Source of the DNA: Cupriavidus respiraculi
GTDB taxonomy: Bacteria > Pseudomonadota > Gammaproteobacteria > Burkholderiales > Burkholderiaceae
Length of the DNA: 64,000 bases
Assembly: GCF_914271545.1 (NCBI RefSeq)
Contig: NZ_CAJZAH010000008.1
Location: 114,696 to 178,695 of the forward strand
Direction: 5' to 3'
Each line of letters starts with the position of its first letter. Positions within the stretch are counted from its first letter, which is position 1. The position numbers and the translations under genes were made by a program. Below the pieces are notes generated by a model. The model was not told the DNA's origin. It saw nothing but the letters and a program-made list of their open reading frames with translations, and did not search any database. Below are positions 8,872 through 17,314 of this stretch, one piece after another.

Positions 8872-10656
8872 ATGGAACTGCTGGAATTCCTTCATCAGAC
8901 ACAAGAACAAATTCGCGCAGAGATTGCCGACAGGACCGGTCCGGGGATCGACATGCCTTTTGGCGAGCTGGTCTTCACGGAAGTGGTGGCGAAACACATG
9001 GCGGATTCAGGTATGACGTGCGGAGACCCGGTGGCATGCCATTACACAGCGAAGGTCGGTAACTCCCCAGTCCGTTTGAGCGGGTATGCGGTTTCTGATG
9101 ATGGCGATCAGCTCGATCTTTTCGTCAACCTTTATCAGGGCGCTACTGAGCTCGCGACCATCTCGGATCCGGAAGTCGCGAAGGCAGCGGAGCATTGCTC
9201 GCGCTTCCTCTCCGCATGCGTGGAAGGAAAGCTCGGAACGAAGATGGACGAGTCCAATGACGCATATCCGATGGTCCTCACCATCGAGAAAGTCTATAGC
9301 GATCTCGATCAGATAAGAATCTATGTGCTAACCGACGCGCAAGTGAAAACTCGCGTGTTCCGTCCACGAGAAATTGCCGGAAAGACCGTCAAGCTCGAAG
9401 TGATGGATATCGTTCGCCTCTACAACCATTGGCAAGAAGGCAAGCCTCGCGACGAGCTTGTTGTGAACTTCGAGGAAGTGTGTGGTCAAGCGCTGCCTTG
9501 CGTCTGGGTGCCAGGGGAGAACGGGGAGTACGACTACGCAATGACCGTGGTCCCTGGCGAGGCCCTGCGTTTTATCTACGAGAAATTTGGCACGCGGGTA
9601 CTGGAAGCCAACGTGCGATCTTTTCTGAGCCCGAGCAAGGAAGTCAACAAAGGAATCAGTAACACCCTGCGAGAATCCCCCGGACGTTTCATGGCTTTCA
9701 ACAACGGAATCGTCATCGTTGCCGACGAAGCCCGTATCGGCCGTGTTGAAGGCGGTGCAGGTATATCGTGGCTGAAGGGCATGCAGATCGTGAATGGTGG
9801 ACAGACGACGGCCTCCATGTTCTTCACGAAAAAGAAGTATCCATCGACCGATCTCGGGCCGGTTCGTGTCCCCGCGAAAATCATTGTCTTGGGTGAACTT
9901 GACCAGTCGCGTGAGGAAGAACTGATCGCCGATATATCCAAGTACGCAAATTCACAGAACAAAGTGAACGCGTCGGATCTTTCGGCCAACAAGCCCTTCC
10001 ACGTCGCAATCGAGAAGCTCGCATTGACGACATATTGCCCCGATGGATACGGACGCTGGTTCTACGAGCGCGCCGCGGGCAGTTACAAGGTCATGCTTGA
10101 GCGAGAGGGGAAAACAGCGGCAGGCATCAAGCGCCTGCAGGAATCAATGCCACCTGCGCGCAAGATCACGAAAACCGATCTTGCAAAGTATGTTTGTGCA
10201 TGGAAGCGCCGTCCAGATCTTGTAAGCTTGGGGGGACAAAAGAACTTCAAGGCATTCATGGAAGAGATGGTGGACGCTCCCGGCGACGGAGAAGAGTCAA
10301 TTCCGGATGCGGCCGAGTACAAGAAGATGATCGCCTGTGCCATTGTCTTCAAGGCTGCGGAGAAGGCGATACGGGTGAGCAAGGAGTTTCCGGCCTTCCA
10401 AGCGAACATCACAGCGTATACCGTTGCTATGCTGTCTGTGCTGAGAGGCGAAGCGATTGACCTTGGCATCATCTGGCAAAAGCAAGATATCAGCCACGAT
10501 CTGTCACGCGAGATCTTGGCGTTGGCGACGGAAGTGAGTGCGTGTCTGCATCAGACTTCCGGCGGCCGAATGATCTCCGAGTGGGCTAAAAGGGCAGAGT
10601 GCTGGCATAGCGTTTCAACTGCCACGTTTGGTACACGTTTGACTTCCACTTACTAG
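8872..10656 (+). CDS. AIPR-family (abortive phage resistance) protein
   Basis: Encodes 594 aa. The central block FMAFNNGIVIVAD followed by KGMQIVNGGQTTAS (NGGQTT at residues 308-313), then ISKYANSQNKVNASDL, is diagnostic of the AIPR domain (PF10592). The N-terminal segment around 70-90 (GYAVSDDGDQLDLFV) resembles the acidic core of a nuclease-like fold but was not assigned. It ends the + strand operon, one base after the PD-(D/E)XK gene. AIPR proteins are linked to abortive infection and restriction-like systems; the biochemical activity is not settled. The short C-terminal tail after about 570 looks unstructured. Confidence 0.88.
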   Translation: MELLEFLHQTQEQIRAEIADRTGPGIDMPFGELVFTEVVAKHMADSGMTCGDPVACHYTAKVGNSPVRLSGYAVSDDGDQLDLFVNLYQGATELATISDPEVAKAAEHCSRFLSACVEGKLGTKMDESNDAYPMVLTIEKVYSDLDQIRIYVLTDAQVKTRVFRPREIAGKTVKLEVMDIVRLYNHWQEGKPRDELVVNFEEVCGQALPCVWVPGENGEYDYAMTVVPGEALRFIYEKFGTRVLEANVRSFLSPSKEVNKGISNTLRESPGRFMAFNNGIVIVADEARIGRVEGGAGISWLKGMQIVNGGQTTASMFFTKKKYPSTDLGPVRVPAKIIVLGELDQSREEELIADISKYANSQNKVNASDLSANKPFHVAIEKLALTTYCPDGYGRWFYERAAGSYKVMLEREGKTAAGIKRLQESMPPARKITKTDLAKYVCAWKRRPDLVSLGGQKNFKAFMEEMVDAPGDGEESIPDAAEYKKMIACAIVFKAAEKAIRVSKEFPAFQANITAYTVAMLSVLRGEAIDLGIIWQKQDISHDLSREILALATEVSACLHQTSGGRMISEWAKRAECWHSVSTATFGTRLTSTY

Positions 10657-10720
10657 CCGTGGTGGGCTGGCAATGCTGTCGCGCAATCCCGATGCCGATC
10701 CCAGTCTGAAAACCCGGGCC

Positions 10721-10743
10721 CCCGCCGAAGCTCTCTTGGCGGG
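10721..10743. terminator. Hairpin between convergent AIPR and methyltransferase genes
   Basis: CCCGCC (10721-10726) pairs with GGCGGG (10738-10743), with an additional inner AAG/CTT pairing around a four-base loop. It lies in the 112-base gap between two converging genes. No U-tract follows on either strand, so termination would be weak or Rho-assisted. Confidence 0.4.
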
Positions 10744-10768
10744 CTCATCTCTATAGCATGGATCTCTG

Positions 10769-12361
10769 CTATTCGCCAACTCGAGCGAGTAATGTCAGTT
10801 CCGAGTCGAGCTCCATTGCAGCTATCACCTTCGCAATTTTGTACGCCAGCAGTGGAGGGACGGCATTGCCAACTTGGTGGAACTGTTCGGTGCGGTTCCC
10901 CTGAAAAAAATAGTTGTCGGGGAACGTCTGTAATCGTGCGGCCTCCCGTACCGTAAGACTTCGGCACTGGCTGGGATCAGGATGGATGAAGTAGTGCCCA
11001 TCCTTCGCGATATGACTGGTGATCGTGGTGGACGGACGGTCGTACGCTTGCACCCTGAACCGGTCGGCAAACTTGCCAGACTCCCAGTTGCGATGCTCGG
11101 GGCGAAGTCCGCTCAGTAACGAGAAGTCTTCGTGCCCCTTGGGCGAACGTTCGAAGGCTTTAGCGAACGCAGCCGAAAAGGCATATCGCCTGAGGTCGCT
11201 GCTCATATGGCCCCTCGTTTCTGAATTTAGCCAGACGCGAAGGTTGTCGTCGTGGTACCACTTCTGCAACGGTGTGCAGGGTGTGAAATCGAACTTCGTT
11301 CGCGGCAGTCGAACGTCTCCGGTGCCAAGATCGTCCGAGAGGCCGCTAATCGCTTCCTTCAACTCCACCCGCAGCCGTTTTAGATCAGCACGGCCCTTGG
11401 TTTCGTTCAACAGCTCGGTGAGATGTTGTTTCACGATTTGATCCCAAGGGGCCACCTGCTCGGAACGCCGACTCAAGTCGCTTCGTAGTCTTGGCAATCC
11501 ATACAAGGCCTCTTCGAGATGCGCTTCTTCAGCACGCTGAAGCTGTGCCGGAGTTGCTTCTATGTCTTTGCGAACTCCCAGCAGGATTACGCGATGGCGT
11601 GCCTGCGGTACACCGTAGTCCTCGGCTCGAACGACGAATTCGCGAGCATCAATGTCATCCGGAGACATGTCGCCATGGAAAGCCGTTTGCGACGCCAGCG
11701 AGTGAATCGCATATTCGTGCTTTGCTTGCTTCCCCAGTGCGGAGTCGGGGGAGGCGAGATCGGCGAGGATATCGTGGAAGATTCTCTGTTCGCCTACTCG
11801 CGAAGTCAGAATACCCTTGACGTTCTCCATAACGAAGACGGCAGGCTTGTATTTCTGAATGATTTGGAGATATTCGCGATAGAGAAAATGCCGGTAATCT
11901 TCCTCGGGCTTGTAGCTGGCTTTACCGCGATTACGCGAACGGCCGACCAGCGAATATGCCTGGCAGGGTGGCCCCCCAATGAGAACCCAAGGCTTGTCCG
12001 GACCTAGGCCGGCGTCCCGGATGGCACGCTCCAGCTCAGCATTGCCTTCCGGCGTCCCAAGTGTGATCCGGCGCGCTTCCTGTTCCGCTTCCTCCCATGC
12101 AGCCAGCGTCGCCATGTCCCATGGCGTGTCGCTTCGCCCATTGCAGAACTGGTAGTATGATTTCAGGGCGGCGGGACCTTCCCGCTTGAGCAGGCGGTAG
12201 AATGCGCGCAATCGGAGCGTCTCGTGCGCAGGCTCGCTCATCTCCGCAGAAACGATGATGCGAAATGCCCTGCCATCATCGAGAGCCGAGAAACCTTCGC
12301 CTAGGCCCCCAGGGCCCGCAAACAAGTCGACGACGGGTATTGGTGGTGTTGACCTACGCAT
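10769..12361 (-). CDS. dcm: DNA (cytosine-5) methyltransferase
   Basis: Encodes 530 aa. Motif I is VVDLFAGPGGLGEGF (residues 10-24), motif IV GGPPCQAYS has catalytic Cys133, motif VI is VMENVKG (178-183), motif VIII is QARHR (253-257), and motifs IX-X are REAARLQTFPDNY and QVGNAVPP near the C-terminus. All catalytic parts are present, so it should methylate C5 of cytosine, presumably protecting host DNA from the adjacent nuclease or marking self. It converges on the AIPR gene and diverges from vsr across 138 bases. The target sequence cannot be read from the protein. Confidence 0.95.
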   Translation of the reverse strand: MRRSTPPIPVVDLFAGPGGLGEGFSALDDGRAFRIIVSAEMSEPAHETLRLRAFYRLLKREGPAALKSYYQFCNGRSDTPWDMATLAAWEEAEQEARRITLGTPEGNAELERAIRDAGLGPDKPWVLIGGPPCQAYSLVGRSRNRGKASYKPEEDYRHFLYREYLQIIQKYKPAVFVMENVKGILTSRVGEQRIFHDILADLASPDSALGKQAKHEYAIHSLASQTAFHGDMSPDDIDAREFVVRAEDYGVPQARHRVILLGVRKDIEATPAQLQRAEEAHLEEALYGLPRLRSDLSRRSEQVAPWDQIVKQHLTELLNETKGRADLKRLRVELKEAISGLSDDLGTGDVRLPRTKFDFTPCTPLQKWYHDDNLRVWLNSETRGHMSSDLRRYAFSAAFAKAFERSPKGHEDFSLLSGLRPEHRNWESGKFADRFRVQAYDRPSTTITSHIAKDGHYFIHPDPSQCRSLTVREAARLQTFPDNYFFQGNRTEQFHQVGNAVPPLLAYKIAKVIAAMELDSELTLLARVGE

Positions 12362-12499
12362 CTGTTACCACGGAAAGAGCTTGGAAGAGCGGCACCTTAC
12401 CAGGAACGGAGCTTGCAGTCGAGTATGGGCGATCAGGAGTTCCCCCGCTTGGCCATATTGCAGCAGGTCCGAGCGACTTCACTATTGCAGTCATCGCTC
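12362..12499. promoter_or_regulatory. Divergent dcm/vsr intergenic region with ATTGCAG repeats
   Basis: This region must hold promoters for both the methyltransferase (leftward) and vsr (rightward). ATTGCAG occurs at 12457-12463 and 12484-12490, 27 bases apart in the same orientation, with a related TTGCAG near 12412. They could be an operator. No convincing -35/-10 pairs were identified. Confidence 0.35.
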
Positions 12500-12952
12500 A
12501 TGGTGGATGTAGTTTCGGCCGAAACGCGGTCCCGCATGATGTCCGGTATCCGAGGCAAGAACACTCGCCCGGAGATGCGCTTACGGAGCTTTCTTCATAA
12601 GGCAGGCTTTCGATATCGGCTGCACGATCGCTCTCTTCCGGGCAGTCCAGATCTGGTACTGCCAAGGTACCGCACTGTCATATTGGTTCACGGCTGCTTT
12701 TGGCATCGGCATTTAAATTGCCGGCTTGCAACAACACCCGGCACCAATGTTGAGTTTTGGCAGCGCAAGTTCTCCTCCAACGTCGAACGAGATTCCCTTG
12801 CGGTCCAAAAGCTACTCTCGGAAGAGTGGCGCGTAATCGTAGTCTGGGAGTGTGGCCTTAAATCAGCGGCCGCTGAGCAGTCGCTCGATTGGCTTCCGGG
12901 CTATATCAGGGATAGCTTCGAGCCGTATTTGGAATGGCCGGCCACGACGTAA
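12500..12952 (+). CDS. vsr: Very short patch repair (Vsr) mismatch endonuclease
   Basis: Encodes 150 aa. It starts MVDVVSAETRSRMMSGIRGKNT, as Vsr proteins do, then has GSPDLVLP with Asp51, VHGCFWH with His64 and His69, EFWQRKF and SNVERD. The numbering coincides with E. coli Vsr catalytic residues; position 63 is Val where E. coli has Thr, which should matter little if only its backbone binds metal. It nicks at T:G mismatches created when 5-methylcytosine deaminates at the partner methylase site. ATG 12500 is chosen over 12413 because family homology begins there. Its presence beside the methyltransferase fits a cytosine-5 mark. Confidence 0.94.
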   Translation: MVDVVSAETRSRMMSGIRGKNTRPEMRLRSFLHKAGFRYRLHDRSLPGSPDLVLPRYRTVILVHGCFWHRHLNCRLATTPGTNVEFWQRKFSSNVERDSLAVQKLLSEEWRVIVVWECGLKSAAAEQSLDWLPGYIRDSFEPYLEWPATT

Positions 12953-13315
12953 GTGCGAGATCGTTAGCGCCTCTCTCCGCGCCCACCAGCGCAAGAACTC
13001 CCTCTTTGTGACGCCTCGTGCGCATGGGTGTGGGCTTTCAATCACCTCACCCTTCTAGAGCCCGCCGCCAGTTCGGCCGCGGCTTTCCGCTAGCCCGGCC
13101 GCGCCATGGTTGCCTCGGCTTAGCGATTGCGGTCGCCGTCATGTTGCTCAGTGAGGTCGTGGTCTTTGACGCCGTGATGAAGCTGGGCGTGAGCGTCGCT
13201 GTGGACATCCGGGTGGGCGCCTCGCCAGAAAGATTGCCATCAAGGACGAGGGCAGTGTGCTCGACAAAGACAGGAGTTTGGCGTCATCGCGCTGATGCCC
13301 GCGGCCAATCGCGTC
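12953..13315. other. Non-coding junction between the defence island and the chromosome
   Basis: About 360 bases without a gene I can support. Open frames crossing it have no family resemblance. GC rises towards chromosomal level across this stretch, so the island's right edge probably lies here. I looked for a copy of the tRNA-Thr 3' end or another clear direct repeat and found none. Confidence 0.4.
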
Positions 13316-13903
13316 TCAGGCCTCGCCGCTGGAAGCCGGGGCGCACGCCTTCAAATCCCGCCAGATCAAAAACAACCGCGCATCGAACTCCAGCTGGTGA
13401 TACGACGGCTCCATGTACTCGCACAGTCGATAGAACGCCTTGCCATGCTCGCTCTCCTTCAGATGCGCCAGCTCGTGCACGACGATCATCCGCAGGAATT
13501 CCGGCGGCGCCTCCTTGAACAGCGACGCCACGCGAATTTCCTTCTTGGCCTTCAGCTTGCCGCCCTGCACGCGCGAGATCGCGGTGTGCAGGCCGAGCGC
13601 GAGATGGACGACGTCGAGCTTGGGGTCGTAGCCGACCTTGTGCAGCGGCGGGGCGCTGCGCAGGAATTCCTGTTTCAGCGCGGCGGTGTAGTCGTACAGC
13701 GCGCGGTCGGTCTGGATGGTATGGCGGTCCGGGTATCTGCTGGCGAGATGTTCGCCGAGGCGATCGGCGGCGATCAGCTTGCGGACCTGATCGATGACGT
13801 GATCGGGATAGCCGCCAAGGTAGCGCAACGGGTCGCCGGGCGCGGGCCGCCAGGAAGGCGCGCTCGGTGGCACGAAGGAGCCGGCGGACGGCGGTGTGTT
13901 CAT
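13316..13903 (-). CDS. YgjP-like zinc metallopeptidase domain protein
   Basis: Encodes 195 aa. The zinc site HELAHLKESEHGKAFY supplies the HExxH pair and a third histidine within the next ten residues, the pattern of the YgjP/WLM (DUF45-type M48-like) family. The RVQGGKLKAKKEIRVAS block before it is also typical of this group. The substrate is unknown. The N-terminal 25 residues are Pro/Ala rich and probably disordered. It is the first chromosomal gene right of the island; the zinc-ribbon gene upstream ends 32 bases before its start and could be co-transcribed. Confidence 0.8.
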   Translation of the reverse strand: MNTPPSAGSFVPPSAPSWRPAPGDPLRYLGGYPDHVIDQVRKLIAADRLGEHLASRYPDRHTIQTDRALYDYTAALKQEFLRSAPPLHKVGYDPKLDVVHLALGLHTAISRVQGGKLKAKKEIRVASLFKEAPPEFLRMIVVHELAHLKESEHGKAFYRLCEYMEPSYHQLEFDARLFLIWRDLKACAPASSGEA

Positions 13904-13935
13904 GGCCGGTCCTCGATCACCGAGTTGGGCTCAGC

Positions 13936-14160
13936 TTAGTGATGATGGTGATGGTGGGTCCAGTTGGCATCCACAGAATTCACATACGAGGCGACGGCGT
14001 TCTCATCGCCGGTGGCATGACGCATCAGCTCGCCGCACTTGCACCAGCCCTGGTACGGGGTGATATGCGAGCAGGCCGACACCTTTTGCAGGAACAGGGT
14101 GACGGGCTTTGCGCATTTCTTGCACTTGAAGGTGAGGGTGCGGGTGGGTTTGGGGCTCAT
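13936..14160 (-). CDS. Small zinc-ribbon protein with natural C-terminal six-histidine tail
   Basis: Encodes 74 aa. Two Cys pairs (CKKC at about residues 13-16 and CKC near 41-43, with an extra Cys at about 30) suggest one zinc ribbon. The last residues are WTHHHHHH followed by TAA, encoded by mixed CAC and CAT codons, so the histidines are natural. The basic N-terminus may bind nucleic acid. No precise family is recognised. It lies upstream of the YgjP-like gene in the same orientation and divergent from ettA. The histidine tail could bind or store metal ions. Confidence 0.7.
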   Translation of the reverse strand: MSPKPTRTLTFKCKKCAKPVTLFLQKVSACSHITPYQGWCKCGELMRHATGDENAVASYVNSVDANWTHHHHHH

Positions 14161-14323
14161 GACGTATCTCGAAGCGGCAGGGCGCCGACAAAAGCGCCCT
14201 CGGGCAAAGGCGGAATGATACCGCGCACGGCGTTTTGCCGCGGCGTCGAGGCCGTTCGCGGGCCTTTGCGGGCAGGGGGTTTGCTACACTGCCGCCATTC
14301 CCAATCACACACCGGTGCGCCGC

Positions 14324-15991
14324 ATGGCACAGTACGTTTTCACGATGAATCGCGTGGGCAAGATCGTTCCGCCCAAGCGTCAGATCCTCAAGGACATTTC
14401 CCTGTCCTTCTTTCCCGGTGCCAAGATCGGCGTGCTCGGTCTCAACGGCTCCGGCAAATCCACGCTGCTGAAAATCATGTCGGGCCTCGACAAGGACATC
14501 GAGGGCGAAGCCACGCCGATGCCGAACCTGAACATCGGCTATCTGCAGCAGGAGCCGCAGCTCGATCCCGAGCAGACGGTGCGCGAGGCGGTCGAAGGTG
14601 GCCTCGGCGAGGTGATGGAGGCGCGCAAGAAGCTGGACGAGATCTATGCCGCCTACGCCGAGCCGGATGCGGACTTCGATGCGCTGGCCGCCGATCAGGC
14701 CAAGTACGAGGCAATCCTGGCGGCGAGCGACGGCAACAATGCCGAGCAGCAGCTGGAGATCGCCGCCGACGCGCTGCGTCTGCCGCCCTGGGATGCCAAG
14801 GTGGGCCATCTGTCCGGCGGCGAGAAGCGCCGCGTGGCGCTGTGCCGGCTGCTGCTGTCGCGCCCCGACATGCTGCTGCTGGATGAGCCGACCAACCACC
14901 TGGACGCCGAATCGGTGGACTGGCTGGAGCAGTTCCTGACCCGCTTCCCGGGCACGGTCGTCGCGGTGACCCACGATCGCTACTTCCTCGACAACGCAGC
15001 CGAGTGGATTCTCGAACTGGACCGCGGCCATGGCATTCCGTGGAAGGGCAACTACAGCTCGTGGCTGGACCAGAAGGAAGCGCGCCTGAAGCAGGAAGAG
15101 GCGACCGAGTCCGCCCGCCAGAAGGCGCTGAACAAGGAACTGGAGTGGGTGCGCCAGAACCCCAAGGGCCGGCAGGCCAAGTCGAAGGCGCGTCTGGCGC
15201 GTTTCGACGAGCTGAACAGCCAGGACTACCAGAAGCGCAACGAGACCCAGGAGATCTTTATCCCGGTGGGCGAGCGCCTGGGCAACGAGGTGATCGAGTT
15301 CAACAACGTCAGCAAAGCCTACGGCGACCGCCTGCTGATCGACAATCTGAGCTTCAAGGTGCCGCCGGGCGCCATCGTCGGCATCATCGGTCCGAACGGC
15401 GCCGGCAAGTCGACGCTGTTCCGCATGCTGACCGGCAAGGAGCAGCCGGACAGCGGCGAGATCAAGATCGGGCCGACCGTGAAGCTGGCCTATGTCGACC
15501 AGAGCCGCGACGCGCTCGATGGCAGCAAGACGGTGTTCGAGGAAATCTCCGGCGGCGCCGATGTGCTGACCGTGGGCCGCTACGAAACGCCCTCGCGCGC
15601 TTATATCGGCCGTTTCAACTTCAAGGGCGGCGACCAGCAGAAGCATGTGGGCACGCTGTCGGGCGGTGAACGCGGGCGCCTGCATCTGGCCAAGACGCTG
15701 ATCGCCGGCGGCAATGTGCTGCTGCTCGATGAGCCGTCGAACGACCTGGATGTGGAAACGCTGCGCGCGCTGGAGGATGCGCTGCTGGAATTCGCCGGCT
15801 GCGTGATGGTGATCTCGCACGACCGCTGGTTCCTGGACCGTATCGCGACCCACATCCTGGCTTTCGAGGGCGACTCGCACGTCGAGTTCTTCCCGGGCAA
15901 CTACCAGGAATACGAGGCGGACAAGAAGAAGCGCCTGGGCGAGGAAGCGGCCAAGCCCAAGCGCATCCGCTACAAGCCGATCGCGCGCTGA
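14324..15991 (+). CDS. ettA: Energy-dependent translational throttle protein EttA (ABC-F)
   Basis: Encodes 555 aa, the same length as E. coli EttA. Two ABC cassettes are visible: Walker [10 protein letters not shown] (39-47) with signature LSGGEKRR and [11 protein letters not shown], then GPNGAGKST with LSGGERGR and [11 protein letters not shown]. Between them is the charged P-site tRNA interaction linker ([14 protein letters not shown] and following). It has no membrane segments. It gates the first elongation steps of 70S ribosomes according to ATP/ADP. ATG 14324 matches the family N-terminus [13 protein letters not shown]; the ORF itself opens three codons earlier. A TACACT -10-like box lies about 35 bases upstream. 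Confidence 0.97.
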   Translation: MAQYVFTMNRVGKIVPPKRQILKDISLSFFPGAKIGVLGLNGSGKSTLLKIMSGLDKDIEGEATPMPNLNIGYLQQEPQLDPEQTVREAVEGGLGEVMEARKKLDEIYAAYAEPDADFDALAADQAKYEAILAASDGNNAEQQLEIAADALRLPPWDAKVGHLSGGEKRRVALCRLLLSRPDMLLLDEPTNHLDAESVDWLEQFLTRFPGTVVAVTHDRYFLDNAAEWILELDRGHGIPWKGNYSSWLDQKEARLKQEEATESARQKALNKELEWVRQNPKGRQAKSKARLARFDELNSQDYQKRNETQEIFIPVGERLGNEVIEFNNVSKAYGDRLLIDNLSFKVPPGAIVGIIGPNGAGKSTLFRMLTGKEQPDSGEIKIGPTVKLAYVDQSRDALDGSKTVFEEISGGADVLTVGRYETPSRAYIGRFNFKGGDQQKHVGTLSGGERGRLHLAKTLIAGGNVLLLDEPSNDLDVETLRALEDALLEFAGCVMVISHDRWFLDRIATHILAFEGDSHVEFFPGNYQEYEADKKKRLGEEAAKPKRIRYKPIAR

Positions 15992-16011
15992 GCCAGGCGG
16001 CGGGCGGTAAG

Positions 16012-16050
16012 AACGAGGCAGCGGTCCGCACGGGGCCGCTGCCTCGTTTG
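16012..16050 (+). terminator. Rho-independent terminator of ettA
   Basis: A 13-bp perfect stem, AACGAGGCAGCGG (16012-16024) with its complement at 16036-16048, follows ettA by 20 bases and ends in TTTG. The arrangement also serves the converging metallophosphoesterase gene, since the 5' arm begins with AA preceded by purines. Confidence 0.8.
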
Positions 16051-16052
16051 CT

Positions 16053-17192
16053 TTACGGGGCCGCTTTGACCAGCCGGACCAGCGTGATCTCGGACGGTGC
16101 GCCGAAGCGCTTGGGCGGGCCCCAGTAGCCGGTGCCGCGGCTCACATAGACCTGCATCGTTTCATGGCGGTTCAGGCCCGCGACGAAGGGCTGCTGCATC
16201 GGCACGAACAGGTTCCACGGCCAGAACTGGCCGCCGTGGGTGTGGCCCGACAGCTGCAGGTCGAAGCCGGCCGGCGCCGCGGCGAACGCGCTGCGGGGCT
16301 GGTGGGCCAGCAGGATGCGCAGCGCCGCGTGGGCCGGCGCGCCGGCGATGGCGCGCTCCGGGTCGCTGCGATGCGCGGGGTCGAACTGCCCGGCCGAATA
16401 ATCGGTGACGCCGGCGAGCACCAGCGCCGCGCTGCCCCGCTCGATCACCACATGCTCGTTCATCAGCACGCGTAGGCCGAGCCGGCGCAGTTCGGCGATC
16501 CAGGCCGGCGCGCCCGAGTAGTACTCGTGATTGCCGGTGACGACGTAGACGCCATCCGGTGCCGACAGCTGCCCCAGCGGCGCGGTATGCGCGGCGAGCT
16601 CGCGCACGGTCCCGTCGACCAGGTCGCCGGTCACCGCGATGGCATCCGGCCGCAGGCCATTGACGCGTTCGACGATGCGCTCCAGGTAGGGCCGCTTGAT
16701 GGTGGGCCCGACATGGATATCGCTGATCTGCGCGATGGTGAAGCCGTGCAGCGCGTCGGGCAGGCTGGCGATCGGCACGTCGACCGTCTTGACCCGCGCC
16801 AAGCGGCGGGCGTTGAAGAATCCGGCCAGCGTCACCAGCAGCGCCAGCGCCAGCGTGGCCGCGGCGCTCATCCATGTCAGCGCGGGCGGATGCCAGCCGG
16901 CCAGCGCGCAGATCGCCAGCACCAGGTCGCGCGCGACGGTCAGGATCAGCAGCGACGAGAACAAGCCCATCGCCAGCATGCCCGCCCATGACAGCCGGTC
17001 CGACCACGGTTGGCTGACGCGCCGCGCCATCAAGGCGGCCGGCAGCAGAACGCTGGAAACCACCAGCCACAGTGCGCCGAGGATTTTGACCGCCAGCGGG
17101 ATGGGCAAGGGCGGCAACAGGCGCAGGCCGATATACGCGTGCAGCAGGGCGACGATGACGGCGGCGAAGCGGATCGTGATGCGGGGGGCCAT
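16053..17192 (-). CDS. Membrane-anchored metallophosphoesterase (YaeI/YkuE type)
   Basis: Encodes 379 aa. The first ~130 residues carry about four hydrophobic segments. The catalytic domain follows: SDIHVGP (Asp-x-His), GDLVDG, GNHEYYSG, and LSGHTHGGQFWP, the full dinuclear-metal calcineurin-like set. Enzymes of this type act at the membrane, some on lipid pyrophosphates such as UDP-diacylglucosamine-like substrates; the substrate here is unknown. ATG 17192 is preferred over the upstream in-frame ATG at 17282 because GAAGGC precedes it and membrane homology begins there. It converges on ettA and follows the MATE gene on the same strand. Confidence 0.88.
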   Translation of the reverse strand: MAPRITIRFAAVIVALLHAYIGLRLLPPLPIPLAVKILGALWLVVSSVLLPAALMARRVSQPWSDRLSWAGMLAMGLFSSLLILTVARDLVLAICALAGWHPPALTWMSAAATLALALLVTLAGFFNARRLARVKTVDVPIASLPDALHGFTIAQISDIHVGPTIKRPYLERIVERVNGLRPDAIAVTGDLVDGTVRELAAHTAPLGQLSAPDGVYVVTGNHEYYSGAPAWIAELRRLGLRVLMNEHVVIERGSAALVLAGVTDYSAGQFDPAHRSDPERAIAGAPAHAALRILLAHQPRSAFAAAPAGFDLQLSGHTHGGQFWPWNLFVPMQQPFVAGLNRHETMQVYVSRGTGYWGPPKRFGAPSEITLVRLVKAAP

Positions 17193-17314
17193 GATGCCTT
17201 CGGGAAGGAGGGCCGCCTTCGGTGCGAGGGCGGCGGGGGTAACGTCCCGAGTGTAGCTGAGGGCATACGCGCCCCGCTTCAAGACTCACCCCGCGCCGCA
17301 GATGCCGCGCTTGG

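Larger units (their letters stand above)
749..12952. mobile_element. Defence island (sigma factor, ATPases, nuclease, AIPR, Dcm, Vsr)
   Basis: The block between the tRNA-derived terminator and the YgjP-like gene has visibly lower GC and more mixed codon use than everything right of 13.3 kb. It contains only predicted defence genes plus the sigma factor. The left edge abuts an integration hot spot. No integrase, transposase or second copy of the tRNA-Thr repeat was found inside or at its right edge, so the outer boundary (somewhere in 12,953-13,315) is inferred from gene content. Confidence 0.6.

Noticed and set aside
12413-12499. Longer Vsr start adding 29 residues
   Set aside because: Vsr homology begins at the ATG at 12500 and the catalytic residues then take the same numbers as E. 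coli Vsr.
12953-13315. Second copy of the tRNA-Thr attachment repeat at the right edge of the defence block
   Set aside because: I searched by eye for the T-arm and acceptor sequence and found no match, so the defence block cannot be bounded by this repeat.
14003-15880. A 625-codon minus-strand open frame
   Set aside because: It is antisense to ettA and has no family resemblance.
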